49,817 nucleotides of DNA from Myxococcales bacterium (GTDB taxonomy: Bacteria > Myxococcota > Polyangia > HGW-17 > SLPX01), in contig SLPX01000312.1 in the NCBI GenBank assembly GCA_007131745.1, forward strand, positions 1 to 49,817. The letters run 5' to 3'. The notes beneath the pieces were generated by a model, which was given only the letters and a program-made list of their open reading frames with translations, made no database searches and was not told where the DNA came from. The translations under genes and the position numbers were made by a program. How positions within the stretch are numbered: the first letter of the stretch is position 1; each line of letters starts with the position of its first letter. Shown piece after piece: positions 25,960 through 35,503 of this stretch.

Positions 25960-28900
25960 TCAGCGGTGCAACTCAAGCGGGCTGAACCGCACCTCGCTGT
26001 CGCCGGAGCGGCTATCGTGTACATGGAGCAGCAAACTCACCTTGTTGCCCGGCCTGCCCAGTCTCCCCGGTTTTACCGACATGCGCGCACAGCCCAACCC
26101 GGGTTCCGCGGGAACCGAAAATATGTGCATCCTTCCTTCGTCGGCTTTTTGTATCACCTCGTCGGGAGTTCGCTCAGACCTCTCGTCCGTTATCGTCCAC
26201 ACTTTCCGGGTGCTGCCGTCGGAAATCTTGATCCCGGCCAGGCAATCCGGGGCCCGTACGTCGTTTGTCGTCTTTGAAGAACACACCAGCAAATCAATGC
26301 GGGAAACGCTTTTCATGAGCCGCTGGCTGACCGCCAAACGTTTCCATTCGGAGCGCGGTCCGGGTCTTCGCTTGCTGCGGGGTTTGTCATACAGTTCCAG
26401 TGAAACTCCACCGGGGCCATCGAGACCGACTCGAAAATCCACGTTTTCCGCGGGAGGTTCCACACCCCATCCCAGCGGCCGATCTCCTGAACGAGTCCAT
26501 TGTTCCAAACCCGCATTGTCGAGGGGCGGCAATGTTTCCACCGAAAAAGCAGCAAGATGTTTGCTGTGCGACGCTGATATCTCCGAAATGCAGATTCCGG
26601 CCTTCCCCGGGAGCTTTCTGTGCCGGCCGACCGTGAGCCTGACCGTCAACCCGGGGGTGTATGCATAGCCGAAATACCGGGCCAGGGAAAGAACGTCCAC
26701 CATGAAATCCTCCCACCTTCGGGGGTTGACATATGGCAGTTCAACGTTCAGACGATGGTTCTTTCGATACGCAAGCGGAAACACCGTTTCGGAAGAAGGA
26801 CTGAAAACCGCGGTTTCGCCCCTTGGAAACTCGATTTCCAATCCTGGAAGCTGCAACGGCTCATAACCTCCCACCGGGTTCGCTGATGAAGCATAGACGA
26901 ATTTCAGGGTTTGCGCGTCAGGAGGGATTTCCTGGGCCAAAGCCGTTTCGCTCCACTCGCTTGCGCCGGCCTGCACCGTTTCGAGACACGTAGCATTTCG
27001 CCCAAGATGCTCACGCCTGACAACCGCGTCGGGAGCCGCTCTGATTACGGGAGTGCGCTCCCAGCGAACCGGCGATCCACGCGCTTCATCCCAATGTTCA
27101 AGGCGCCGGTTGTATACAAGCGCGGTACGCGGCTCGGGCCCCGAGGGCGGAGTCAAGTAGAAACGCGAACCGGATCCGTCATAAACCCTTATCCGGAAGG
27201 GCTCTTCGAGCGGCGGAGCTTCCATGTGGCCCACAGCCCGAAGGTTAAACACCCGTCCGGCGCCGGGCGCCAATGACTTCAAGCCACCCTCGACTTCCGG
27301 AAAATACAGATTGTTCCCGCGCCAAAACACAGCGAACCTCGGCGTGGTTTTCCTGTTGGTCCGGTTTTCGACATGAACCTTGATTGTCTCGGCAAAACCG
27401 ATTTCCCTGTTGTCTTGAACCGCCAACACCTCTCCATGAAGCGATTGTTTCGATGCAGCAGCTCTCAAGGCCGCTGCGGCAAAAAACACGAATGGAATAC
27501 CGAGCAAGACAACACATCCGGTTCGGGTGCGCAAACGAGAAACAAGAGCGGAAAACAAGGGACCGGTCGTTTCAGACCCGCTACCGTTCTCTTTTCGCTT
27601 GCCCTCGTTGCCCCCTTCCTCAGTTTCGGCCTTCCCTCCATCTCTGCAGCTTTTGTCGCCGTCCGTCCCACCGCCTAGCTCCGGGGTTTCAGCGAAACGC
27701 TCGTGCAACCGCCACGCGAGCGCAACCACGAACGCTGGCGCCCAATAAATAAAGTGCGCGTGTTCCGCTCTCGGGGAAAGCCACAAGATCACACCCGGAA
27801 GTATCCAAATCATGACCGCTGCTTTCTCGTAGAACAGGGAATAAAGAGTTGTGAGCGTAGCGCAGACTCCGAGAGCGAGAAGAGTATACGTTGTTCCGGA
27901 CAGCGGCGCCCCCGCAGAGGTCGTTATATTGACGAGCCCGCTTCCATACATCGCAAACTGTCGGCTCATCGGGGTAAACACACCCTCGAACCAGGCGCCG
28001 GGAGCGGACAGCAAAAAGGGAAGATTCGGAACCAGGAACGCGGCCGCGGCCGGACCGAAAAAACGCAGCGTTTCCATGAGCCGCTCTTTCACATTACGTC
28101 CACTTGTTTCGTGGTACAAGGCCACGAGAAAAAACGGCGCCAAGAGCCATGGTCCCATTTTTATTCCGCAGGCCAAACCCCACAATACCCCCGAAAGCGG
28201 CCGGCGGTCGCGGAAAGTGTAAGCAGCTGCAATTAAAAGCGGCAGATAACAGATATCCGGCCCCCCTCGCACGGTGAACTCGATGAGTTCCGGCTCGAAC
28301 ATGAACACGCAAAGGGCAAGGGGACGAATCCAAACAGGGACCATCAAGAACAACAACAAAACGGCGAGGAGATGCGCCCCAAGATTCACCCAGCCGATGT
28401 TGGCGACCCCCGCCCCAACGAAAGGGGTGTAGACAAGAAATGACTGTGCCGGCTGAGAGAAATTGCCGACCATCTTGCCCCGAACATCGTGGTTGTAATA
28501 TTTCTTGTCCAATCCGAACCGGTCCGCGGCGGGTGCCATGGAAGCCTTGTACGGATTGGCTCCCTTCAGGGTCAGCTCCGCTGCATAATGATTGAACGCA
28601 GCCGTGTCGGTGACGTATCGAGGGTTCATGTAGCTAAGATGATTGTAGCCGCGTGCAAAAGTTGCGGTAAGCAGGAGCCCGGCCACGGCCCAACCCGCAG
28701 CTCTTTGCAACCGCTTTTTGTACAACGCGGCGAGAACAAGACATGTAAACCCTGCGACGTAACACAAAAAACTCAACACGAGCATTTCAAGGTGGACAAA
28801 AACCGCACCCTCGGTCCAAATCTGGAAACCCTGGCCCAGCCCATAAACCCCCGCAAACAAAAGCCCCAGCCGGCCCGCTATCTCACCCGCTGTAAGGGCT

Positions 28901-28965
28901 GACTCTTTTTCGGTTCTTTTATCCGTTCCGCCGGATTTTGCCTTGCTTCTTTGTTTTCCATGCAT
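25960..28965 (-). CDS. GT-C/DUF2029-like membrane glycosyltransferase with extra C-terminal beta domain
   Basis: A 1001-residue polytopic protein. The first ~440 residues hold about ten membrane helices, and the first loop has HYAAELTLKGANPY and PLVYTPF-like segments, the pattern of DUF2029/GT87 lipid-sugar-dependent mannosyl-type transferases (LKGANPY is a family hallmark). A charged Glu/Gly linker follows, then one more helix, then ~450 residues of beta-rich periplasmic sequence (choppy strands with VENRTNRKTTPRF, EFPRGETAVF, ICISEISASHS) of no family I recognise. The start at 28965 begins MHGKQRSK; the frame is open to 29025. The extra domain is unusual in length. The acceptor glycan is unknown. 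Confidence 0.7.
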   Translation of the reverse strand: MHGKQRSKAKSGGTDKRTEKESALTAGEIAGRLGLLFAGVYGLGQGFQIWTEGAVFVHLEMLVLSFLCYVAGFTCLVLAALYKKRLQRAAGWAVAGLLLTATFARGYNHLSYMNPRYVTDTAAFNHYAAELTLKGANPYKASMAPAADRFGLDKKYYNHDVRGKMVGNFSQPAQSFLVYTPFVGAGVANIGWVNLGAHLLAVLLLFLMVPVWIRPLALCVFMFEPELIEFTVRGGPDICYLPLLIAAAYTFRDRRPLSGVLWGLACGIKMGPWLLAPFFLVALYHETSGRNVKERLMETLRFFGPAAAAFLVPNLPFLLSAPGAWFEGVFTPMSRQFAMYGSGLVNITTSAGAPLSGTTYTLLALGVCATLTTLYSLFYEKAAVMIWILPGVILWLSPRAEHAHFIYWAPAFVVALAWRLHERFAETPELGGGTDGDKSCRDGGKAETEEGGNEGKRKENGSGSETTGPLFSALVSRLRTRTGCVVLLGIPFVFFAAAALRAAASKQSLHGEVLAVQDNREIGFAETIKVHVENRTNRKTTPRFAVFWRGNNLYFPEVEGGLKSLAPGAGRVFNLRAVGHMEAPPLEEPFRIRVYDGSGSRFYLTPPSGPEPRTALVYNRRLEHWDEARGSPVRWERTPVIRAAPDAVVRREHLGRNATCLETVQAGASEWSETALAQEIPPDAQTLKFVYASSANPVGGYEPLQLPGLEIEFPRGETAVFSPSSETVFPLAYRKNHRLNVELPYVNPRRWEDFMVDVLSLARYFGYAYTPGLTVRLTVGRHRKLPGKAGICISEISASHSKHLAAFSVETLPPLDNAGLEQWTRSGDRPLGWGVEPPAENVDFRVGLDGPGGVSLELYDKPRSKRRPGPRSEWKRLAVSQRLMKSVSRIDLLVCSSKTTNDVRAPDCLAGIKISDGSTRKVWTITDERSERTPDEVIQKADEGRMHIFSVPAEPGLGCARMSVKPGRLGRPGNKVSLLLHVHDSRSGDSEVRFSPLELHR

Positions 28966-29108
28966 CGCTATACCAATCAACAAACCGACCCCATTATGGT
29001 GCAGCAAGCCAAGCTGCAAAATCACACTGCTGATCTTTATCTGTTATTGTCTGTTATTGTCCGTTTTTGTCTGTTATTCAAACGCCCCTGGTTGCCCTTT
29101 GTCAGGCT

Positions 29109-30065
29109 TTACTCCCAAGCAGACCTGTTTTTCTCAAGATACCCGACATACTCTTCCGAAGACAATCCCGGTTCCAAAGCATCTTCTCCTATTCTTGCTT
29201 CCAGGAAAGTCCTTATCTTCCCGATGATCGGGCCCGGCTCCAGGTTGAAATGTTCGATGATATGATTCCCCAGGCCTGAAGGCAGCGGTGGTTTTTTCGA
29301 ATCCTCCTTCTTCAGGGTTTCGACTCGCTCCAGGAGTTCCCTAAGCCCGTCGAGAGCCTCCTGTTTTCTCCAAGGCCGCGCTGTGGTTATGTCCCCCATG
29401 CTTAGAGCGATCAGATCTTCGAGGTATTCTCCCGCCTGTTTGTAAAAACGTCGCACCGCTGAATCATTCCATTGCGGCAAGTACTGGTTCGCCCGCAGGT
29501 GTTTCAAAATCAGGTAATGAACCCGAACGCTCATCTCCTTCGAAAAACGAAGGCGGTTGGATATTTTTCGAAACATGGCCGCGCCTTTCTCCGCGTGACC
29601 CAAAAACTGCACTTTCCCATCGTCCCCAAACGTACGCGTTTTTACCTTGCCGATGTCATGCAACAACGCGGCCCACCTGAGAGCAGGCCGTCTCTCCGTT
29701 TGAAAAACCACCTGCTTGGTGTGTTCCCATACATCCTTGTGCCGCCTGTCCGATTCCTGGGAAAAATGGACGGTGGCATAAACTTCAGGAAGCACCGTCT
29801 CCATGACCCCGGATCGGCACAACCACTCGAGGCCCGGGCGCGGATCTTCCAACATCAATACTTCCTCGACGGCCTTGCGGATCTCCCTTCCATCCATTTT
29901 CACGAGTTCACCGGCTGCTTCGCGAACCCTCGCCGACTCGTCGGGGGAAATCCCACAACCTTGAAAACCATCCTTGGCAAAGGCACTGATGATGCGCCCG
30001 AAATCCTGTCCGGCTTTTCGGCCCGGCGATTCTTCTGAAACGATTTTTTCTCTCCTGCTCAACAT
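29109..30065 (-). CDS. HD-domain protein resembling the C-terminal half of CCA-adding enzyme
   Basis: A 318-residue protein with HTKQVV, LLHDIGKVKTRTF and HAEKGA, the metal-binding pattern of HD hydrolases, in the setting used by tRNA nucleotidyltransferases (RRPALRWAALLHDIGK and LPEVYATVHF are typical of that family). The nucleotidyltransferase head with its GGxVRD motif is missing, so it cannot add CCA. It is probably a phosphohydrolase or an RNA-binding remnant of the bifunctional enzyme. It is not frameshifted, and the N-terminus looks like a native start. Neighbouring genes give no pathway. Confidence 0.75.
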   Translation of the reverse strand: MLSRREKIVSEESPGRKAGQDFGRIISAFAKDGFQGCGISPDESARVREAAGELVKMDGREIRKAVEEVLMLEDPRPGLEWLCRSGVMETVLPEVYATVHFSQESDRRHKDVWEHTKQVVFQTERRPALRWAALLHDIGKVKTRTFGDDGKVQFLGHAEKGAAMFRKISNRLRFSKEMSVRVHYLILKHLRANQYLPQWNDSAVRRFYKQAGEYLEDLIALSMGDITTARPWRKQEALDGLRELLERVETLKKEDSKKPPLPSGLGNHIIEHFNLEPGPIIGKIRTFLEARIGEDALEPGLSSEEYVGYLEKNRSAWE

Positions 30066-30332
30066 CGTGCTTCAACAACCCGATTTTTCGCTCTTTTCAC
30101 ATTCAACTCCATATCCGCAGCTCATCAGAATATCAAAACATTTCTCTAAAACCCAATCCGAAAAGCTAAAAGTGTATTCAAGCAGAATCAGGTCGAGTTA
30201 CAAGTCATTTCGATATTGAGCAACTTGGGCGGATTGTGTTAGCGTAAGGTGTTTTCTCATTAAGCAGGTCCCCTTTTGAGATTCGGGTATTCCGATGCAA
30301 TCCAGTGGATTGATAACCGATAGAGCCGACGG

Positions 30333-32108
30333 ATGCAAACGGAGGTCGAAAGCAAAATGACTGGAAGAGGGAACATGCTACTTCCCTTCGAGACGGCCAG
30401 AACATCATCAGTTGAAGCAGCGATCCAGGATCTTGCCCACAACAAAGGGAATATAGTGCAAAGAGGCGCTGTTTTCACCAAAAGCGAGGTGGTTGAGGGC
30501 ATCCTTGACCTCTGCGGTTACATCGCGAATGAAGACCTTTTGTCAAAAAGATTGCTGGAACCATCTGCAGGAGAAGGCAAGTTTCTCCTGGTAGCCGCCG
30601 AACGTCTACTTGATTCGTGTCATCGATACCACGGCCCGCCATCAGATCATGCACCTGCCCTGGCCGATTGTATTCGATCCGTTGAACTGCACCTTCCGAC
30701 ATACAAAAAAACCATGAGGAAAATCGTCTCACTGCTGGTTGGTTCCGGGTTGAAACAGCACACTTCCGAGATGGTGGCGAAACAGTGGTTGAAACAAGAT
30801 GATTTCCTGCTCACATCTCTCGATGGAGAATTTGACGTGGCCGTGGGAAATCCCCCTTATGTTCGTCAAGAGAGAATTCCGGATGTGCTGCTTTCCGAAT
30901 ACAAGCATCGTTTCACCTCTCTCTATGATCGTGCTGATCTTTACGTCTTGTTCTACGAGAGATGCCTTGACATCCTTCGCCCGGGAGGAGTGCTCGGGTT
31001 TATATGCGCCAATCGTTGGACAAAAAACAAATACGGCGGGCCTCTGCGTGAAAAGGTTGCAACGCATTTCAACCTTGATGTCTATATTGACTTGGAACAG
31101 GTTGATGCTTTTCACAAACAGGTTGATGCTTATCCTGCAATCACCATAATACGTCGAATACCGCAGTCTGTTACACGTGTTGTTACCGGAGTACGGAATG
31201 GAAGCTCTCTTTCAGGAATTTTCAGTCTTTTATGCAAAAGACCAAACCAGCCATCAGCGCGCATTGCACATGTCTCAAACGTCGGCTGTGGCAGCGACCC
31301 CTGGCTAGTCGATGCACCAGAGATATTGGAGGCTGTGAGAGATCTTGAGCATCGGTTTCCAAACCTGGAACAAGCCGGCGTAAAAGTGGGTATAGGCGTG
31401 GCAACCGGCGCCGACAAGGTTTATATCGGTGAATATGAAACCCTCCCTGTTGAGGAGACGCGTCGATTGCCCTTGGTAATGTCCGGCGACCTGGGGTTTG
31501 ATGGGGTCGAGTGGTCGGGTAAAGGCATTGTCAATCCATGGATGGAAGACGGCACACTGGCGGACCTGAATGAGTTTCCAAAGTTTGCAGCTTACATGAA
31601 ACAACATGAATCAGTGTTGAAAAGTAGACACACGGCAAAAAAGAACCCGGGCTCCTGGTACAAGACAATTGACCGTGTGTATCCGGCTCTTGTAAAGAAA
31701 CCAAAACTTCTGATTCCGGACATCAAGGGTGAAGCAACAGTAGTATTTGACGCCGGCGAATACTATCCACACCACAATCTCTACGTAGTGACTTCGGATG
31801 AATGGGATCTTCGAGCCCTTCAGGCAGTTCTGAGGTCTTCAATCGCGCTGGCATTTGTAGCTGCATATTGCGTAAGGATGTCAGGAGGGTTTCTCCGCTT
31901 CCAGGCTCAGTATCTTCGCCGGATTCGCATACCTCGTTGGGCTTCTCTTTCCGATAAACAACGTCTAGAATTGGCACAAGTCGCTACATCGCGGGATCAG
32001 AAAGAAATAGACGATACCGTTGCTGAGTCCTTCAGCCTGGGCAGTAAACTATTTCGACGCTTTACCTCATTTGCCGCCTCGGCGCGGGTAACGGGTGTAA
32101 AAAAATGA
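30333..32108 (+). CDS. Type II N6-adenine DNA methyltransferase (PaeR7I-like)
   Basis: A 591-residue methyltransferase. The SAM-binding block [13 protein letters not shown] (about residues 75-87) and catalytic NPPYVRQE (about 173) define an amino-methyltransferase of the gamma class, and the opening [17 protein letters not shown] matches PaeR7I-type enzymes. Together with the next gene it forms a modification-restriction pair; from family knowledge the target is likely CTCGAG, methylated on adenine. ATG 30333 is taken; ATG 30357 (GGAGG 11 bases upstream) is also possible. The stop overlaps the nuclease start by 4 bases. The pair is AT-richer than the flanks by eye, and the 267 bases before it hold no gene and no clear promoter. 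Confidence 0.88.
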   Translation: MQTEVESKMTGRGNMLLPFETARTSSVEAAIQDLAHNKGNIVQRGAVFTKSEVVEGILDLCGYIANEDLLSKRLLEPSAGEGKFLLVAAERLLDSCHRYHGPPSDHAPALADCIRSVELHLPTYKKTMRKIVSLLVGSGLKQHTSEMVAKQWLKQDDFLLTSLDGEFDVAVGNPPYVRQERIPDVLLSEYKHRFTSLYDRADLYVLFYERCLDILRPGGVLGFICANRWTKNKYGGPLREKVATHFNLDVYIDLEQVDAFHKQVDAYPAITIIRRIPQSVTRVVTGVRNGSSLSGIFSLLCKRPNQPSARIAHVSNVGCGSDPWLVDAPEILEAVRDLEHRFPNLEQAGVKVGIGVATGADKVYIGEYETLPVEETRRLPLVMSGDLGFDGVEWSGKGIVNPWMEDGTLADLNEFPKFAAYMKQHESVLKSRHTAKKNPGSWYKTIDRVYPALVKKPKLLIPDIKGEATVVFDAGEYYPHHNLYVVTSDEWDLRALQAVLRSSIALAFVAAYCVRMSGGFLRFQAQYLRRIRIPRWASLSDKQRLELAQVATSRDQKEIDDTVAESFSLGSKLFRRFTSFAASARVTGVKK

Positions 32109-32863
32109 GCAGCCGAATCCTGCCTGCCGATTTTCAATCCATGTTGAAGGAAGCGGTGATCACGTTCTGGAGGACTCGCTCCACCGGTTCGGCAACCCAA
32201 GGCGGATCCCGAGGCAATGTAATCGCCGGAAAAAACCTTGATGGGTTTCTCGCTGTTGTTAAAGGGATCGCTCGACACTGTGGAATTCCAAACTCCTCTG
32301 TGTTTACGAATCGTGATCTCACACTGCCCGGCTTTTATCGACCGACGAAGAAATGGGATGTAGTCATCGTACACCGTCAGCGACTGTCGGCTGTACTTGA
32401 GTTTAAATCGCAAGTTGGATCGTTCGGCAACAATTTCAACAACCGTGCAGAAGAGGTTATCGGCAACTCTTCCGACCTATTGGTTGCAGCCCGACACGGA
32501 GCATACCACCCCACCAACCATACTAATTCCTCTTGCAAACGAAACAGAGTCGATCCTCGCCCTCCATTTCTCGGTTATCTTATGCTTTTAGAGGATAGCG
32601 ACAGTTCAACTCGGGCGGTCAAGGTGGCTTCGCCCCACTATCATGTATTTCCTGAATTCAAGAACTCGTCGTATGCAGAGCGCTATCGTATTTTGTGCGA
32701 GCGCCTGATGGAACAAAACCTGTATGATGCCGCCGCATTGGTTCTCTCTCCCCGGTCCAACCGAGGACTCTCTGGAGAACATCGCTTTTTGAGCAAGGCT
32801 ACGTCAGCTCGAAATCTCTTTGCCCAACTGGCCGGTCGCCTCCTGGCGGATAGTGAATCGTGA
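32105..32863 (+). CDS. Type II restriction endonuclease, PaeR7I/XhoI-like
   Basis: A 252-residue nuclease. Blocks recognised from PaeR7I are [54 protein letters not shown] and [11 protein letters not shown]. The PD-(D/E)xK active site is visible as Asp85...Glu99-Phe-Lys101 within WDVV...LEFK. The protein has full family length, with no disruption. It is translationally coupled behind the methyltransferase. CTCGAG sites exist in this window (for example near 202, 19269 and 44094), so the host needs the methylase. Specificity is inferred from family only. Confidence 0.88.
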   Translation: MSSRILPADFQSMLKEAVITFWRTRSTGSATQGGSRGNVIAGKNLDGFLAVVKGIARHCGIPNSSVFTNRDLTLPGFYRPTKKWDVVIVHRQRLSAVLEFKSQVGSFGNNFNNRAEEVIGNSSDLLVAARHGAYHPTNHTNSSCKRNRVDPRPPFLGYLMLLEDSDSSTRAVKVASPHYHVFPEFKNSSYAERYRILCERLMEQNLYDAAALVLSPRSNRGLSGEHRFLSKATSARNLFAQLAGRLLADSES

Positions 32864-32905
32864 TGGTTTTTGAATATCCTTAGATCCGACTCAAACATAG
32901 CCGTA

Positions 32906-34462
32906 TCATTGAGATTCGTACGCTCCTGAATCACATTGCTGGGAACGAGGTTCTCCCCTTTGATCGATCTCCGGACAATCAACGCCCGCGCCGATGGCCG
33001 GGCTACCTTCGCCCAGAGCCATAGTGGGTGTGGGACCACCGTTATCGTCCAGGGGTTCGAGCAATGGATCGGCGAAAACAACTCCTTCAACACAAGGATT
33101 GTCCGGATGGCCGCTTTCCTTTGTGTCGGGCCACTGGAAATTGCCTCCCCCATCTCCCATGGTCGCATGGCACGCGTACGCACTGTAACGGTTGGGTGAA
33201 TAATTATGCGAGAACAGACAGTTCGTAAAATTCATCGTGGCGTTTTCGCCCTTGAAAATTGCGGGTCCATAGTCACCTTCATTCCCGTAAAACGTACAAT
33301 TCACGAAATCAACGTGCGCTGCCCCGTTGAAAACAGCGGCCCCTACCTCGGGAACAACATTTCCCGCAAAAGTGGTATTTACAACCACGGAAGGTGCGGA
33401 TCCCGAACCCACGAAAAGTCCGGCCGCGTGCTTGTCGGAACGGTTGCCTGCTATCGTCGAATTAGTGAGGGTAAGGCCCACGTTGTTGCCCTGGTGATAC
33501 AATCCCCCAGCCCCTCCGGTGGGGCTCCCGTCGAACTCGTTGTCCACGAAAAGGCACCTGTCGATATACGCGTGGGAACCTTCGTAAAAGTAGCCGAACA
33601 ACGCGCTGCCGTGCTGGTTCGCATGGTTTCCTTCAAACACGGTTCCACAAAGATGAAAATCTCCGTCAACATCGTAGTTCATTCCATCTATGTAAAGACC
33701 CCCTCCGTTTCCATACTGTCCGCCGGATGTGTTGGAACTAGTGGTCCAGTTACCCACGAAATAGGAATCCACCACCGTCAAGGTGGAACCGCGGTTCAAT
33801 ATGCCGCCCCCGTTGCTACCGCTGTTCGAAAGAAACAGGCAACCCGATATCACGGCCTCTTCCAAACCACCGGCGAATATGGCTCCGCCTCCGATCTCAC
33901 CCTTCGTACTGGTACAATGATTATCCACGAAATCCACGTCTATGGCCTTCAAAGTGCCGAACCATGGATGGTGAATCGCCGCGCCTGATTCCTCGGTCCG
34001 GCCCTCAGTCAACACGATACGCTGAACCGTAAAATCAAGGTGATGATTCAAATCAAATATGCGCACCGCGTTCGATCCCGAAATTGTTATCTTGTGTTCA
34101 CCGTCAACGATCAATGCGGAAGTGACTTCAAGCGACGAACTCAATGAGATAACGTGATCATCCCCGCAATCAAACGTTATCGTCCCCCCGCCCGAGGCAG
34201 CGTTCGTCACGGCCAGCGCTTCGCGCAATGCTTCCTCGCTGCAACTTCCCGGGTCGCCGTCGCCCACTATCACGTGCTCACCGGCCGGTGGAACCGGTTC
34301 CAGCCGTCCGATGCACCCTGAATCCAACGGATTCACGTTCGTATTACCATTGTAGTTCGTGTTATACTTATCTTCGTTCCCGCTGCTGTCCCCGCACGCG
34401 GGAGACACTGCCGTCAAAGCCAGACCGGCAAAAGTCAATAACAAAACTCGTGTTCTCGCCAT
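32906..34462 (-). CDS. Surface lipoprotein with right-handed beta-helix and choice-of-anchor Q-like end
   Basis: A 518-residue predicted lipoprotein: signal peptide ending AVSPAC, an Asn-rich linker (NTNYNGNTN), then a parallel beta-helix with repeated GGGI/GGGLY turns and NSTIAGN, NTTFAGN and NCTFYGN rungs. The end DNGGPTPTMALGEGSPAIG followed by DQRG and CDSGAYE is the recurrent C-terminus of polymorphic outer-membrane-type and choice-of-anchor Q proteins. The role is probably adhesion or glycan contact at the cell surface; no catalytic motif is visible. ATG 34462 has AAGGA close upstream. A long opposite-strand frame here is a shadow. Confidence 0.8.
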   Translation of the reverse strand: MARTRVLLLTFAGLALTAVSPACGDSSGNEDKYNTNYNGNTNVNPLDSGCIGRLEPVPPAGEHVIVGDGDPGSCSEEALREALAVTNAASGGGTITFDCGDDHVISLSSSLEVTSALIVDGEHKITISGSNAVRIFDLNHHLDFTVQRIVLTEGRTEESGAAIHHPWFGTLKAIDVDFVDNHCTSTKGEIGGGAIFAGGLEEAVISGCLFLSNSGSNGGGILNRGSTLTVVDSYFVGNWTTSSNTSGGQYGNGGGLYIDGMNYDVDGDFHLCGTVFEGNHANQHGSALFGYFYEGSHAYIDRCLFVDNEFDGSPTGGAGGLYHQGNNVGLTLTNSTIAGNRSDKHAAGLFVGSGSAPSVVVNTTFAGNVVPEVGAAVFNGAAHVDFVNCTFYGNEGDYGPAIFKGENATMNFTNCLFSHNYSPNRYSAYACHATMGDGGGNFQWPDTKESGHPDNPCVEGVVFADPLLEPLDDNGGPTPTMALGEGSPAIGAGVDCPEIDQRGEPRSQQCDSGAYESQ

Positions 34463-34612
34463 GGTCCTTGTTTTCCCTTTCTATCTAAGCATCGTAGGCG
34501 GCATCGCCGACATCAATGATACGCTTCCCGTCTCAAATCGTCAAAGGTTCGGGCAAAATGAAGTGCAATGAATTTTGATGAACCTTGGGGGTTTTTTTGT
34601 GATAAATTTCCC

Positions 34613-34626
34613 CCTCCGGAAGGAGG
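34613..34626 (+). promoter_or_regulatory. Hairpin sequestering the Shine-Dalgarno sequence
   Basis: CCTCC (34613-34617), GGAA (34618-34621) and GGAGG (34622-34626) form a perfect 5-base GC-rich stem with a GNRA-type tetraloop. GGAGG is the ribosome-binding site of the gene at 34637 (10-base spacing), so folding would hide it. It may act as a translational switch or thermometer, or be a chance consequence of a purine-rich SD next to a pyrimidine run. Confidence 0.45.
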
Positions 34627-34636
34627 AAAATAAAAA

Positions 34637-35305
34637 ATGTTCGAAGAAATCGGCAATCTTATCGAAAAGAAAGAAAAACCCGGCAACCTGGACAAGGCGA
34701 TCGGATTATTGGAAGAACTCAAGAGGAAACACCCTGAAAATGACGTCGTAAGAGGAAAGCTTTCCCACGCTTTTTTTTACAAGGGCTTTTTCGAGGAACA
34801 AAAAAAAGAGCGTGAACGACTTTTCCATAAGGGAATGCAATGCGGCAATGAAGCAGTAACGTTGTACCCGGAAGCGGTTTACGGAAACTTCTGGTACGCT
34901 TCCAACATGGGAATGTGGGGAATGTGCCGGGGAATAATGGCATCGTTGAAATCCGTGGATCCAATGTTTAAGGCTATGCAAATAGTTCTGAAGAGAAACG
35001 AGGCGTTTTTCTTCGGCGGCCCCCATCGAGCGATCGGCCGCCTGTATCATCACGCTCCGGGGTGGCCGCTTTCCATCGGCAACAAGCGAAAAGCATTGGA
35101 ACACCTTGAAAGAGCGGTGGAAATTGCCCCGGACTTTCTTTGCAACCGGTTGTGGCTGGCGGAATTACTCATCGACGTCGGCAAAAAGCGTGAGGCAAGA
35201 AAGCAACTCGATTCCGTAGTTTCGACCAGACTGAACCCGGATCACGCCAAGGAAGACGGTGGATACCAGGAAGAAGCCGCCGGGTACCTCAGAAAACTGT
35301 TCTAA
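34637..35305 (+). CDS. TPR protein, TatT-like
   Basis: A 222-residue helical protein without signal peptide. TPR-like repeats are visible near the start (LDKAIGLLEELKRKHPEND) and end (KALEHLERAVEIAPDF, then LLIDVGKKREARKQLDSV). The centre, with YPEAVYGNFWYASNMGMWG and GGPHRAIGRLYHHAPGWP, recalls the TatT periplasmic TPR family linked to TRAP transporters, but no export signal and no TRAP genes are here. It is probably a cytosolic scaffold. Its SD sits in the hairpin at 34613-34626. Confidence 0.65.
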   Translation: MFEEIGNLIEKKEKPGNLDKAIGLLEELKRKHPENDVVRGKLSHAFFYKGFFEEQKKERERLFHKGMQCGNEAVTLYPEAVYGNFWYASNMGMWGMCRGIMASLKSVDPMFKAMQIVLKRNEAFFFGGPHRAIGRLYHHAPGWPLSIGNKRKALEHLERAVEIAPDFLCNRLWLAELLIDVGKKREARKQLDSVVSTRLNPDHAKEDGGYQEEAAGYLRKLF

Positions 35306-35503
35306 AACCTCAACCGTTTTCAGAGCGTTCAATCGCTGTCAGCCGGCCGACCGGTCAGCCTTTGTCTACACATATTTCCGCGAAGTAGATCCAATCCACT
35401 ATTTGGTATACAAAAAGAGAAGATAAGCATTGTGATGCTCAACATTTGCGAGCTATATGGACGACGTAAAAACCACGGATGAAGTTGACGACAGGCATGT
35501 ACA

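Noticed and set aside
33206..33988. A 260-residue plus-strand frame opposite the beta-helix lipoprotein
   Set aside because: A shadow of repetitive beta-helix coding DNA; no start signal and no recognisable domain.
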